In this document: one piece after another, positions 53,950-62,968 of the stretch
How the letters are laid out: every line of letters begins with the position of its first letter
Position numbering within the stretch: position 1 is the stretch's first letter
Source of the DNA: UBA1715 sp045615765
Lineage (GTDB): Bacteria > Bacteroidota > Bacteroidia > Bacteroidales > UBA1715
Reading direction: 5' to 3'
NCBI GenBank assembly: GCA_045615765.1
Contig: JAZLFM010000002.1
Location: forward strand, 1 to 64,000
Length of the DNA stretch: 64,000 bases
Notes under the pieces: generated by a model
What the model saw: only the letters and a program-made list of their open reading frames with translations
What the model was told of the DNA's origin: nothing
The model's database searches: none
Position numbers and translations under genes: made by a program

Positions 53950-56416
53950 ACTTTTATTTATATTATTTTTTCCGTTCTGTTGTACAGCACAAACATTCCG
54001 TAGTGTTGTTGTTGATATAGAAAGCAAGGAACCTCTTTCTTTTGCTAGTGTTTGGATTAAAGGAACCAATACGGCTGTAATCACTCAACTGGATGGATCT
54101 TTCGAAATATCACCGGTAAAGACAACAGATAGTGTTGTCTTTTCTGCTTTGGGCTATAAGGATCTTACGATTTCTGGTCGTGAAATTACTAAATCAGTTG
54201 TCGAATTATATCCTGCTGCAATACAAATAGATGCAGTTGTTGTAAGTCCAGGGAAAAATCCTGCAATACCTATTGTTAAAAAAGCTATACGCAATAGGCA
54301 TAATAATCGTCCTGATGGCGTAAAAAACATAGAATTAATAGAATACAATAAGCTTAATTTTAGCTTGAGTGGTATTGATAGTTCTGTGTTTAAGGTTGGT
54401 TTTATGCGTAAGCATGCCGACATTTTGGTGAAGACCAATGATTACGATTCTACTTGGAATATACCGCTTTATTTCTCTGAATATATGTCGTATGAAAAAC
54501 GACGTGAAAATCGCCCTCCTGAGATTCGAGAAATTGTGAAAAATCAACATGGAAGTAGCTTTATAGAAAGCGATATTGTAACAGATTATATATCTAGTTT
54601 GAATCAAGACATGACTTTTTATGGGAATTTACGATTTCTACAAAAAGATTTCATAAGTCCGATTTCATCGCAAGCAATGGTTTATTATCGTTTCTATTTA
54701 ACAGATTCTATGACAAGTAATGGCTTGACATTTTATAGAATTCGCTTTAAACCTCGAAATAGTCAAGACCTTGCATTTTATGGTTATATGATTATTGAAA
54801 AAGAAACAGGAACACTTACGGAAATTGATGCGACATTACAGAAAACATCTATTTTGAATTTTGTCCGCAACATGCGTTTGTTCGAGAAACTACAACTCAC
54901 AGAAAATGGTGAATGGTTTAGGAAACAACAGAAAATGCAAGTAGAATTTGTCCCTGAATTATCAAAGGATTCTGCCTATCATGCAATAAATACACCGTTA
55001 ACGGCAGTAAAATCGACATCATACATTATTGACTCCACCCAAATTCAAGATTATTTGGTAAATCGTGTTGTGCCAGGAAAATTTAATCTACGAAGGAAAG
55101 AACATTTTGAAAAAGACACGTCATTTCTTTTTCAATATCGTCCAGATACATTGTCAAGTTTGGATATTGTAACTCAAAAGGCAATAGAAACGAGCAATAA
55201 TATTCCTACAGTAAAAGCCGCAAATAAGATTATGAATATGCTCATGTATGGGTATTTACCTTTAGGATATATCGATTTGGGACCATATTTGTATTTTATT
55301 CAAAACAATAAAATAGAAGGTGTACGATTAAATCTTTGTGCACGTACTTCAGAGAAGTTTCACGACAAAATGATGTTTGGCGGCTATTTAGGTTATGGTT
55401 GTAGAAATAAAAAGTTTAAATACGGTTTACAATATTCACTGAAAATGCCGTCAAAATATTATGGTGCCTTACATGTGCGCTATGATCAAAATATCTATCG
55501 TATTGGCGATTTTCGTCAGAATTTAGACTTTATTCGCGAAAATGTGTTGGTTCAATCTGATGACAACCTTTTTTCTGCATTGCTGACAAAAAGCGAAAAT
55601 AAGGCAGTTTATTTGGTAAAACGAGGTGTTGTGGCATATGAACAGCAGTTAGCACCAGATGTAACGATAAAACCAGCATACACGTACGCGAGTCATTACA
55701 ATCCTCCGTATATTCCTTTTGAAACGTCGATGTCCGATACTTTGCCGAATTTTGTGACACACGATTTTAGTTTCAATATTCGTCTTTCCCATAAAGAACA
55801 GGTCTCTACAAACCATTTCCGTAGAATATATATAGATTCGCGTTACCCTGTTTGTCATTTAAATATTTTGCGTGGTAAATACATAATGGATGATGGTAGA
55901 TCCGATTGGTATACGCAATTACGTTTAGTTGCTCGTCAAGATATTTTGCTTGGATTTGGTAGAATGAAATATGTCGTTGAAGCTGGAATGATAGATAAAT
56001 CAGTGCCATTCCCATTGCTTGAGATACATCGAGGAAATCAAACGGGAAGTAGTGGTGAGTATTATTTCAATCACATGAAATATTTAGAGTTTGCGAGTGA
56101 TGCATTTGTAAATTTGTATGCGGAATATGGTCTAAACGGGTTCTTTTTCAATAAAATTTGGGGAATTCGTAAACTACAACTTCGTGAATTATTTACATTT
56201 AAAGCTTGTTATGGAAAATTACTTCATGATCAAAATGCAGTTCTCGCATTGCCATCAGGAACAAACACATTTAGTAAACCATATATGGAGGCAGGAATTG
56301 GTGTAACCAATTTGTTGAAGTTCGTGCGTTTAGAGTATATCTGGCGTTTGAATTATTTAGACCATCCTGATATTACTAAACGTGGTTTGTATATTAGATT
56401 TAACTTTGAATTTTAG
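53906..56416 (+). CDS. DUF5686/carboxypeptidase-regulatory-like outer-membrane protein
   Basis: An 836-residue exported protein whose signal peptide (FVRLLFILFFPFCCTAQ) precedes a CarboxypepD_reg-like beta domain (SVVVDIESKEPLSFASVWIKG, residues ~32-100) and a long DUF5686 region predicted to be an outer-membrane barrel, ending in strands such as YIRFNFEF. The family resembles TonB-receptor plugs but function is unknown. The start overlaps the phosphatase by 44 bases; in-frame ATGs at 53906, 53909 and 53918 are all possible, so it is probably coupled to that gene. Confidence 0.82.
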   Translation: MMKRMLRIKRLSFVRLLFILFFPFCCTAQTFRSVVVDIESKEPLSFASVWIKGTNTAVITQLDGSFEISPVKTTDSVVFSALGYKDLTISGREITKSVVELYPAAIQIDAVVVSPGKNPAIPIVKKAIRNRHNNRPDGVKNIELIEYNKLNFSLSGIDSSVFKVGFMRKHADILVKTNDYDSTWNIPLYFSEYMSYEKRRENRPPEIREIVKNQHGSSFIESDIVTDYISSLNQDMTFYGNLRFLQKDFISPISSQAMVYYRFYLTDSMTSNGLTFYRIRFKPRNSQDLAFYGYMIIEKETGTLTEIDATLQKTSILNFVRNMRLFEKLQLTENGEWFRKQQKMQVEFVPELSKDSAYHAINTPLTAVKSTSYIIDSTQIQDYLVNRVVPGKFNLRRKEHFEKDTSFLFQYRPDTLSSLDIVTQKAIETSNNIPTVKAANKIMNMLMYGYLPLGYIDLGPYLYFIQNNKIEGVRLNLCARTSEKFHDKMMFGGYLGYGCRNKKFKYGLQYSLKMPSKYYGALHVRYDQNIYRIGDFRQNLDFIRENVLVQSDDNLFSALLTKSENKAVYLVKRGVVAYEQQLAPDVTIKPAYTYASHYNPPYIPFETSMSDTLPNFVTHDFSFNIRLSHKEQVSTNHFRRIYIDSRYPVCHLNILRGKYIMDDGRSDWYTQLRLVARQDILLGFGRMKYVVEAGMIDKSVPFPLLEIHRGNQTGSSGEYYFNHMKYLEFASDAFVNLYAEYGLNGFFFNKIWGIRKLQLRELFTFKACYGKLLHDQNAVLALPSGTNTFSKPYMEAGIGVTNLLKFVRLEYIWRLNYLDHPDITKRGLYIRFNFEF

Positions 56417-56449
56417 ATAAAAAAAGAGACGCAAGATTTTGCGTCTCTT
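56414..56449 (-). terminator. Terminator of cysS from the GAGACG palindrome
   Basis: AGAGACGCAA (56425-56434), loop GATT, and TTGCGTCTCT (56439-56448) form a perfect 10-bp stem; read on the minus strand a T run follows. The core matches the palindromes at 30391 and 26627. Confidence 0.8.
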
Positions 56450-56471
56450 GTTCCCTATCCAATGTAGTATA

Positions 56472-57935
56472 TTACAAGCTCCATTCAAATCCATCTTTGG
56501 TATCTTTCACAGAGAAACCAAGATTTGCCAATTCGTCACGAATTTTGTCGCTGGTAGCCCAATCCTTGTTTGCTTTTGCTTGTTTACGGATGTCTAAAAG
56601 TAAATCTATGGCCCCTTTATAAGCTTTATCGTGAGCATTATTGCTTTCTTCTATACGAAGACCAAGAATGTCTTTAATGAATACTTCAAAAACATCTTTA
56701 AGTTCATCTAAATCTTCTTTTGAAAGAGTTCCTTTTCCGTCGGTAACTGTATTGATTGCTTTTGCTGCTTCGAATAAGTTTGATATAACGATAGGAGTGT
56801 TCAAATCGTCGCTCATAGCTTCTTCGCAGCGTTCTCTTAAGCCTTTTACATCTACCGTTGAGGTTGCGCTTGCACTTATTTTTTGTAAACGGTTGTACGC
56901 GTCAACTAAACGAGCAAAACCTTTTTCTGCAGCTTGAAGAGCATCGTTGCTGAAATCTACAGTACTACGATAATGAGCTTGTAAGATGAAGAAACGGATA
57001 GTCATTGGAGAATATGCACGTTCCAATTTTTCGTGTGTACCAGTAAAGAATTGGTCAAGTGTGATGAAGTTATTATAGCTTTTACCCATCTTTTGACCAT
57101 TGATGGTAATCATATTGTTGTGAATCCAATATTTTACCGATTCATGACCTAATGCTGCTGTAGATTGCGCAATTTCGCATTCATGGTGTGGGAAAATAAG
57201 ATCCATACCACCACCATGTATATCAAATGTTTCGCCAAGATATTTTGTACCCATTGCAGAACATTCCATGTGCCAACCAGGGAAACCGTCACTCCAAGGA
57301 GAAGGCCAGCGCATAATATGTTCGGGTTGTGCTTTTTTCCAAAGTGCAAAGTCTAAAGAACATTGTTTTTCGTCTTGGCCATCAAGTTCGCGAGTCGTCG
57401 CAAGAAGTTCGTCAATATTGCGGCCAGAAAGTTTTCCGTAACGATAATCTTTATTGAATTTTCGTACATCAAAGTAAACAGAACCTTGACTTTCGTAAGC
57501 ATATCCGGCATCTAGGATTTTCTTCACAAAATTGATTTGTTCTATAATGTGACCAGAAGCTTGAGGCTCAATGCTTGGAGGTAATACATTAAGAGCAGCC
57601 ATAGCATTACGGAAGCGGTTAGTATAGTATTGTGCCACTTCCATAGGCTCTTTTTGTTCTAAACGAGCTTTTTTAGCAATCTTGTCCTCACCTTCGTCGG
57701 CATCATGTTCCAAGTGGCCTACATCGGTAATATTTCGCACATAACGAACTTGGTAGCCAAGATGAGTTAAGTAGCGGAACAACACATCGAATGTAATAGC
57801 TGGACGAGCATGACCAAGATGTCCGTCACCATAAACAGTAGGACCACAAACATACATACCCACATGTGGCGCATGAAGTGGTTTGAATAATTCTTTCTGT
57901 CTTGATAGTGTATTGTAAATGAACAAATCTTGCAT
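56472..57935 (-). CDS. cysS: Cysteine-tRNA ligase
   Basis: A 487-residue class I synthetase. The HIGH-like HLGHAR is at 39-44 next to Cys30 (zinc ligand), the GWHMECSAM region carries further zinc ligands, GGGMDLIFPHHECEIAQ follows, and KMGKS (about 283) is the KMSKS motif. The C-terminal DALR-like domain and KAKANKDWATSDKIRDEL end are typical. It lies 34 bases after leuA on the same strand and should share its mRNA, so it may respond to leucine attenuation too. Confidence 0.97.
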   Translation of the reverse strand: MQDLFIYNTLSRQKELFKPLHAPHVGMYVCGPTVYGDGHLGHARPAITFDVLFRYLTHLGYQVRYVRNITDVGHLEHDADEGEDKIAKKARLEQKEPMEVAQYYTNRFRNAMAALNVLPPSIEPQASGHIIEQINFVKKILDAGYAYESQGSVYFDVRKFNKDYRYGKLSGRNIDELLATTRELDGQDEKQCSLDFALWKKAQPEHIMRWPSPWSDGFPGWHMECSAMGTKYLGETFDIHGGGMDLIFPHHECEIAQSTAALGHESVKYWIHNNMITINGQKMGKSYNNFITLDQFFTGTHEKLERAYSPMTIRFFILQAHYRSTVDFSNDALQAAEKGFARLVDAYNRLQKISASATSTVDVKGLRERCEEAMSDDLNTPIVISNLFEAAKAINTVTDGKGTLSKEDLDELKDVFEVFIKDILGLRIEESNNAHDKAYKGAIDLLLDIRKQAKANKDWATSDKIRDELANLGFSVKDTKDGFEWSL

Positions 57936-57969
57936 AACTATGTATAGTTAAAATGATTCAAAAATTAGT

Positions 57970-59472
57970 TTATTCCAAAGCTTTGCTGATAGCATCAATT
58001 AAAGCATCAACAGAAGCGGTAACAATGTCGGTATTTACGCCAAGACCTTGATAAAAATGTTTGTTGAACTCAACCTGAACAGAAACTCGTCCGCTATCGT
58101 CGCAACCGCCGTTGAAACCTTGGATAAGGAATTCTTGTAGATGAATATTGTTGTCAACAAAAATTTTCTTTACTGCTGTGTATGCAGCATCAACAGGACC
58201 ATTTCCCGTTGCCGTTTCTGTTTTAATTTCTCCTTTAATGTTTAAAGAAACTGTTGCAGTTGGGATCATTGAATTTCCGCAAACAACTTGTAATTGTTCA
58301 ATAGAAATTGAGCGTTCTCTTTTAATTTTTTCTTTGCCAACTAAGATTAACAAATCGTCATCATTAACGATTTTTTTCTCGTCAGCCATTTTTAAGAAAT
58401 CCTTATAAGTTTTGTCAAGTTCTTCACCTTCAATAGTATATCCTAATAATTGAAGACGGTATTTTAATGCAGCATGACCACTACGAGCAGTCAAAATGAT
58501 AGAAGATTCGTCAACGCCTACATCTTTAGGATCAATGATTTCGTATGTTTCACGTTGTTTTAATACGCCATCTTGATGAATACCAGAAGAGTGTGCGAAC
58601 GCGTTTTTACCAACAATTGCCTTGTTTGCTTGTACAGGGCTTTTCATTAAGCGTTGAATCATCTTGCTAGAACGCATAATGTTAGGAGTAACAATGTCGG
58701 TATGTACACCAAGATTATTATGACTCTTTATAGCCATGACAACTTCTTCTAGTGCGGTATTACCTGCGCGTTCACCAACGCCGTTAATCGCAACTTCAAC
58801 TTGTCTTGCTCCATTTAATACACCAGAAATTGTATTTGCTGTTGCCATACCTAAATCGTTGTGGCAGTGAGTAGAGATGATAGCCTTGTCAATATTTGAG
58901 ACATGCTCCATCAAATATTTGATTTTCTCACCAAACTCGGAAGGCAAACAGTATCCTGTTGTATCAGGAATATTTACAACAGTAGCACCTGCGGCAATAA
59001 CAGCTTCTACTACACGAGCAAGATATTCATTATCGGTACGACCAGCATCTTCGCAATAGAATTCCACATCTTCAACGTATTTTTTTGCGTATTTCACGGC
59101 GTCAACACCACGGCGAATAATTTCTTCCGGAGTTGATTTTAATTTATGATAGATGTGATTGTAAGATGTTCCTATACCAGTATGAATACGAGGATGTTTT
59201 GCATAGCGAAGTGCATCTGCAGCAACGTCAATATCTTTTTGTACCGCACGAGTTAATCCACAAACAGTTGGATTTGTAACAACTTTCGAAATTTGAACCA
59301 CAGATTCAAAATCACCAGGACTTGAAATAGGGAAACCAGCCTCGATAATATCAACGCCAAGTTCTTCCAACGCTCTAGCAACTTCTAATTTTTCAAGCAT
59401 GTTTAATTGATTGCCAGGAGCTTGTTCTCCGTCTCGCAATGTCGTGTCGAAAATGTAAACTTTATCGTTCAT
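57970..59472 (-). CDS. leuA: 2-isopropylmalate synthase
   Basis: A 500-residue enzyme that joins acetyl-CoA to 2-oxoisovalerate, the first committed step to leucine. The TIM barrel opens with FDTTLRDGEQAPG (metal Asp) and has the HxH motif STHCHNDLGMA near 200; a C-terminal LeuA regulatory domain (about 370-500, LGVNTDIVTASVDALI) gives leucine feedback. The transcript is preceded by a complete attenuator with a leucine-rich leader peptide (see the leader features). No leuB, leuC or leuD is in the window; cysS follows. Confidence 0.96.
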   Translation of the reverse strand: MNDKVYIFDTTLRDGEQAPGNQLNMLEKLEVARALEELGVDIIEAGFPISSPGDFESVVQISKVVTNPTVCGLTRAVQKDIDVAADALRYAKHPRIHTGIGTSYNHIYHKLKSTPEEIIRRGVDAVKYAKKYVEDVEFYCEDAGRTDNEYLARVVEAVIAAGATVVNIPDTTGYCLPSEFGEKIKYLMEHVSNIDKAIISTHCHNDLGMATANTISGVLNGARQVEVAINGVGERAGNTALEEVVMAIKSHNNLGVHTDIVTPNIMRSSKMIQRLMKSPVQANKAIVGKNAFAHSSGIHQDGVLKQRETYEIIDPKDVGVDESSIILTARSGHAALKYRLQLLGYTIEGEELDKTYKDFLKMADEKKIVNDDDLLILVGKEKIKRERSISIEQLQVVCGNSMIPTATVSLNIKGEIKTETATGNGPVDAAYTAVKKIFVDNNIHLQEFLIQGFNGGCDDSGRVSVQVEFNKHFYQGLGVNTDIVTASVDALIDAISKALE

Positions 59473-59487
59473 AGTTATAAATTTAAT

Positions 59488-59516
59488 AAAAAACCCCTAT
59501 GCAAAATGCAAAGGGG
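59488..59516 (-). terminator. leuA attenuator terminator hairpin
   Basis: On the minus strand CCCCTTTGCA (59507-59516), a TTT loop and TGCATAGGGG (59494-59503) pair over 10 positions with one T-T mismatch, then six T end at 59488. It lies 15 bases before the leuA ATG. Confidence 0.85.
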
Positions 59517-59548
59517 CTTATTGTTAATACAATATGTGCTCACCCCTT
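59511..59548 (-). promoter_or_regulatory. leuA antiterminator and pause region
   Basis: AAGGGG (59543-59548), overlapping the leader stop codon, can pair with CCCCTT (59511-59516), the 5' arm of the terminator; a small stem TATTGT/ACAATA nests inside. AAGGGG also overlaps the palindrome TTAGCGTACGCTAA (59547-59560), extended by CTCA/TGAG, which would be the competing pause hairpin. Confidence 0.75.
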
Positions 59549-59597
59549 AGCGTACGCTAATGAGTAAACAGAGCAATATTGTTTGTAATCCTTTCAT
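59547..59597 (-). CDS. leuL: leuA leader peptide (leucine attenuator)
   Basis: A 16-residue leader peptide, MKGLQTILLCLLISVR, encoded between a TATATTTG box and the terminator hairpin. Five of 16 codons are Leu (TTA, TTG, CTC, TTA, CTC), with Ile and Val also present. Stalling at uncharged tRNA-Leu at codons 11-12 would break the pause hairpin and free AAGGGG for the antiterminator; a ribosome reaching the stop codon covers AAGGGG and lets the terminator form. ATG begins about 8 bases after the -7 box, so the mRNA is nearly leaderless. The symbol is by analogy only. Confidence 0.75.
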   Translation of the reverse strand: MKGLQTILLCLLISVR

Positions 59598-59605
59598 ATC
59601 TGTTG

Positions 59606-59613
59606 CAAATATA
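59606..59613 (-). promoter_or_regulatory. -7 box (TATATTTG) of the leuA leader
   Basis: Exact TAnnTTTG match 8 bases before the leader-peptide ATG; no TTTG -33 box at normal spacing. Confidence 0.6.
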
Positions 59614-59663
59614 GATATTTTTTGAAATTAGAGCTGTTTGCACAAATAAATTTATGGTAATAT

Positions 59664-60077
59664 TTAAAAACTCTTTTGCTGGTTAGTTATTTTTAGGCGT
59701 TCAATTTCTTTTTTGTCCCATACAATCCAAATTATAAGGCAGATTACCATTAATGTAAGCCCAAAAAAGTTGTGAATAATGAGAGAGCATGGTATGAATA
59801 TGGTAAATAACGTATAGTTAGTTATCCTGTAACCTGAATGTATGTATGTGTGTAATGATAAATTGGGTTGATGATGCAATAAATCAGCCAAAAGGTATGT
59901 GAAAAACCACATTATAAATCCGATTAACCATTTGAAATTTAGGTCAAATATGCAATATACAATGTTTAGAATAAGAAATGTATACCCTATATTCCGTCTA
60001 AAACTGCCCTTCTTAAAAAAAGATGTTGGTTTGGGAGTTATAGAATTTTTGAATCTTTCAATATCTTTTTCCATCAT
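59664..60077 (-). CDS. Small multi-helix membrane protein of unknown function
   Basis: The 137-residue protein starts with a charged cytoplasmic stretch (MEKDIERFKNSITPKPTSFFKKGSF), has about four membrane helices in two pairs (about 27-44/47-66 and 85-104/106-120) and ends in a charged tail (KKEIERLKITNQQKSF). It overlaps the preceding gene by 20 bases and is likely coupled to it. Rich in Ile, Phe, Leu. No family recognised. Confidence 0.55.
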   Translation of the reverse strand: MMEKDIERFKNSITPKPTSFFKKGSFRRNIGYTFLILNIVYCIFDLNFKWLIGFIMWFFTYLLADLLHHQPNLSLHTYIHSGYRITNYTLFTIFIPCSLIIHNFFGLTLMVICLIIWIVWDKKEIERLKITNQQKSF

Positions 60078-60606
60078 TAAAAAATTTCTTTATTTCAGGT
60101 TTATTGTAGTAGGTTTTGTCAGATTTACTATTTAAGTCATCTTTGTATGTTGTGTATAAGGTTTCTAATTGAGATTGTTCAGCAAAGATACGCTCTATAT
60201 CATCTATATTTAGGCCTGATAAATCTATGGCATAAGAAAATCTTTTTAGAGTTTTTCCAACACCATAGTCTTGCAAAAGTATTGAAATTTCATCAAGAAT
60301 AATATTTCTTGTGAGATGATTTATAGAATAATGAATACCATAACCATTAAGCAAATCAGTAATAAATTGAATGCCATTTGCACTAAGACCTGTTATTGTT
60401 GAAAATATTTCAAAGGGAATTGAGAGTTCTGGGCAAGGGATTTTTGAGAAATCACCTATCATGTCACAAAATGCGGATATTTTATTTAAAACATCACTTG
60501 TGTTTTGCAAGCGTTTTGCCACATCAGGATTTTTTTGAAACTTACTTTGTTGTTCTTTTAGAATCCATTCTTCAAACGAATCTGTTTTTAGATTAAATTT
60601 TTCCAT
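60058..60606 (-). CDS. Unknown soluble protein, partner of the downstream membrane protein
   Basis: The 182-residue product (from ATG 60606) begins MEKFNLKTDSFEEWILKEQQSKF, has a hydrophobic middle (IPFEIFSTITGLSANGIQFITDLLNG) and a Lys/Asp/Asn-rich end. Start alternatives lie up to 15 codons upstream. No recognised family, no signal peptide. Together with the overlapping membrane-protein gene it forms an isolated pair of unknown type; two small inverted repeats (60631-60649 and 60656-60672) precede it. Confidence 0.5.
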   Translation of the reverse strand: MEKFNLKTDSFEEWILKEQQSKFQKNPDVAKRLQNTSDVLNKISAFCDMIGDFSKIPCPELSIPFEIFSTITGLSANGIQFITDLLNGYGIHYSINHLTRNIILDEISILLQDYGVGKTLKRFSYAIDLSGLNIDDIERIFAEQSQLETLYTTYKDDLNSKSDKTYYNKPEIKKFFNDGKRY

Positions 60607-60630
60607 GAAAATCATATATTTTTTTGTACT

Positions 60631-60672
60631 GATGCTAATATCGAGCATCATGTATACTAATAAACGATTAGT
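60631..60672. repeat. Two short inverted repeats upstream of the unknown pair
   Basis: GATGCT/AGCATC (60631-60649, 7-base loop) and ACTAAT/ATTAGT (60656-60672, 5-base loop) lie in the gap between mntP and the pair. They could be an operator or hairpins. Confidence 0.35.
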
Positions 60673-60700
60673 TTGAAAAGAATGTTATTAAAATTTGTAA

Positions 60701-61270
60701 TTATATGTAATGTTCCAAAACAATTTTTACGCCAATGGCAATAAGAATAATCCCTCCTAGAATCCCTGCTTTTATGTTCATCCTTTTGCCAAAATTATGT
60801 CCTAAGTAGAGCCCTAGACACGAAAACAAGAAACTTCCCAAAGCGATGATTACAACTGCCAAACCTATAATTTCAGGTGTGGTTACGAAGAGAATACCTG
60901 TAGCTAAGGCGTCGATACTTGTTGCTATTGCGAGGAGAATAACATTTTTCCATGCGAAATGATTTGCGCTACATTGACAGCCTTCATCATCTTCAGCTTC
61001 GTGTATTTCTTCAAAAATCATTTTCCCGCCTAAAAAGCAAAGTATTGCAAGAGCAATCCAATGGCTAAAAGAAGAGATGAACTCTGCAAATGATATTGAT
61101 AATGCAAATCCAATTAAAGGCATTCCTCCTTGAAATATGCCAAAAAGAATAGGCATCTTGCTTGCTTTCTGAATATGTAGGTCTTTACATGCTATTCCTG
61201 TCGCTGTTGAAACAGCAAAACAGTCCATTGCTAAACCGATAGAAAGCAGAATTATTTCAAGAAGGCTCAT
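60701..61270 (-). CDS. mntP: MntP-type manganese efflux pump
   Basis: A 189-residue, six-helix inner-membrane protein of the MntP family that expels Mn2+. LAMDCFAVSTATG has the conserved Asp16, and SIDALATG has Asp120, the pair expected to bind the ion; a His/Glu/Cys-rich loop (EEIHEAEDDEGCQCSANH) lies between. The gene starts 2 bases after the S8 protease and probably shares its transcript. I saw no Mn riboswitch upstream. Confidence 0.92.
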   Translation of the reverse strand: MSLLEIILLSIGLAMDCFAVSTATGIACKDLHIQKASKMPILFGIFQGGMPLIGFALSISFAEFISSFSHWIALAILCFLGGKMIFEEIHEAEDDEGCQCSANHFAWKNVILLAIATSIDALATGILFVTTPEIIGLAVVIIALGSFLFSCLGLYLGHNFGKRMNIKAGILGGIILIAIGVKIVLEHYI

Positions 61271-61272
61271 GA

Positions 61273-62952
61273 TTATTTTTTATTGGTGATTTTGAATTTT
61301 GCTTTCTTCATTCCACGAGTCGTAATATATATTGTGCCTTTAGAGGTAAGGTCAACCAATTGTATGTTGTAGTCGTGATTTTTAATGATATAGTTTACTT
61401 TACCATTATTTTTTGCATCAATGTCAATCGTAAAATCATAGGTAGTAAACATTTTGTTCTTATATAGTTTTGTAAAGAATTTTTCAAAAGTAGGTAATGT
61501 GTAGCGCGAACTTAAAAAGTTATATAATTGTTTAGTATAGAAATAATTACGTACTTTATCTATATTTGGTAATCCGTATCCATATTTATTGTTAGGTTTA
61601 TTACTTCTATCAGCACAAAGTAGTATAGCTTGTTTTATTGTTTGTGCTGAAGAGTCGGGGAATTCCGACCATAAAGTTGCACAAGCACCCGCCATAAGAG
61701 GACACGAGAAAGATGTTCCGCCGCTTGTGTTACGAATAGTTCCATTAGCGGTTACGATTGTTGGATATAGGCCAAGAGCCATAACATCAGGTTTTATCCG
61801 TTTGTCGGATGTAGGACCAAACGAACTGAAATTTACTTTTTTCTGGCTATAATTACATGCCCCTACAGTTATGATGCTATCTGCATCGGCGGGAGCTGTA
61901 ATATATTTCCAAGGTTCGTCGCCTGAATTTCCGGCACTATTCAGTATAAGCATACCTTTTGATGCAGCAATGTCGGCACCAATAGTAATTCGTGCGGTAT
62001 TTCCATTCATGTCGGCATAGGTATAACTTTGCGATTTGTCATCAAAATCGCTATAGCCTAGAGAAGTAGAGATGATATCTGCTCCAGCACTGTCGGCAAG
62101 TTCAGCTGCGGCAACCCAGTTGTCTTCTTCAACAGTGTATTCTGTGTCTTCTTCTTCGGTACGTAAAAGAATGAAACTTGCTTGTGGTGCGGTTCCTATA
62201 AGTTTTCCAGGATAAACACCACCTATCAGTGATAATACTTGCATGCCATGTCCACCTTTCGAGAAAATATCAAGTGTAGTATCCAAGCAAGCTGCAGTTC
62301 CTGTTACATCTCTTGTAAATAGGATACGATTATCGTCTCGTATTTTTTGAAAAACAGTTGCGGAATCTACGTGAAGGAAGCCAGCGTCTGCAATAGCAAT
62401 AGTCATACCTTGTCCCCAGTGTCCCGAGAAATGTGATTGCAAAACGCCTAACATATCGCATTGTTTCCATGAATTTCCGTATATATGGTAACTGCCTGCC
62501 GACTCATATAGTTTTTTGAACTCTTTCTCGAAATGAAAACTGTCTTGCTCTGTTAATTTCCTTTTGTCGCAAACCCATTTTGGTTTTGGTGCGACATATT
62601 CCATATTTTTAATGAAATATAACTTCTTAATTATGTCGAATGTTTCTTGATTTTTAATGTAAAAAATGGCAGAATTGAACCATTTTGAACTATTACAGAA
62701 AACTGCGCCTAATTCTGCAATAGATGCAATATATTGTGGATTTACGGGAATGTCTTGTTCTGTAATTGCAATATTGAATTTTTCACGTCTTTCGATAGCT
62801 TTTACGCTTAAAAATGCGTGAGGATTAGTAATAGAATAGGGAGAATTATTTTTGTCTTTAAACGTAATTCTATAACGACCTTCTATGAAGTTTTGTGAAA
62901 ATGCAGAAAGGACAAAAATAAAAGACAGACAAAGGGTTACGATTTTTTTCAT
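61273..62952 (-). CDS. Secreted subtilisin-family (S8) serine protease
   Basis: A 559-residue exported subtilase. A signal peptide (MKKIVTLCLSFIFVLSAFSQ) precedes a propeptide-like region with NPHAFLSVKAIERREK, then the catalytic Asp189 (AIADAGF), His235 (GGHGMQV), oxyanion Asn341 (SAGNSG) and Ser414 (GGTSFSCP). The last ~80 residues form a beta-rich C-terminal domain that may be a T9SS-linked module, though the usual signature is weak. Related proteins occur widely in Bacteroidetes. mntP follows at 2 bases. Confidence 0.9.
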   Translation of the reverse strand: MKKIVTLCLSFIFVLSAFSQNFIEGRYRITFKDKNNSPYSITNPHAFLSVKAIERREKFNIAITEQDIPVNPQYIASIAELGAVFCNSSKWFNSAIFYIKNQETFDIIKKLYFIKNMEYVAPKPKWVCDKRKLTEQDSFHFEKEFKKLYESAGSYHIYGNSWKQCDMLGVLQSHFSGHWGQGMTIAIADAGFLHVDSATVFQKIRDDNRILFTRDVTGTAACLDTTLDIFSKGGHGMQVLSLIGGVYPGKLIGTAPQASFILLRTEEEDTEYTVEEDNWVAAAELADSAGADIISTSLGYSDFDDKSQSYTYADMNGNTARITIGADIAASKGMLILNSAGNSGDEPWKYITAPADADSIITVGACNYSQKKVNFSSFGPTSDKRIKPDVMALGLYPTIVTANGTIRNTSGGTSFSCPLMAGACATLWSEFPDSSAQTIKQAILLCADRSNKPNNKYGYGLPNIDKVRNYFYTKQLYNFLSSRYTLPTFEKFFTKLYKNKMFTTYDFTIDIDAKNNGKVNYIIKNHDYNIQLVDLTSKGTIYITTRGMKKAKFKITNKK

Positions 62953-62968
62953 AGGTTATGGTGTAGAT

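Noticed and set aside
60600..61000. Manganese riboswitch (yybP-ykoY) ahead of mntP
   Set aside because: mntP starts two bases after the S8 protease gene on the same strand, and the region upstream of that gene contains a terminator hairpin but no yybP-ykoY-like motifs.
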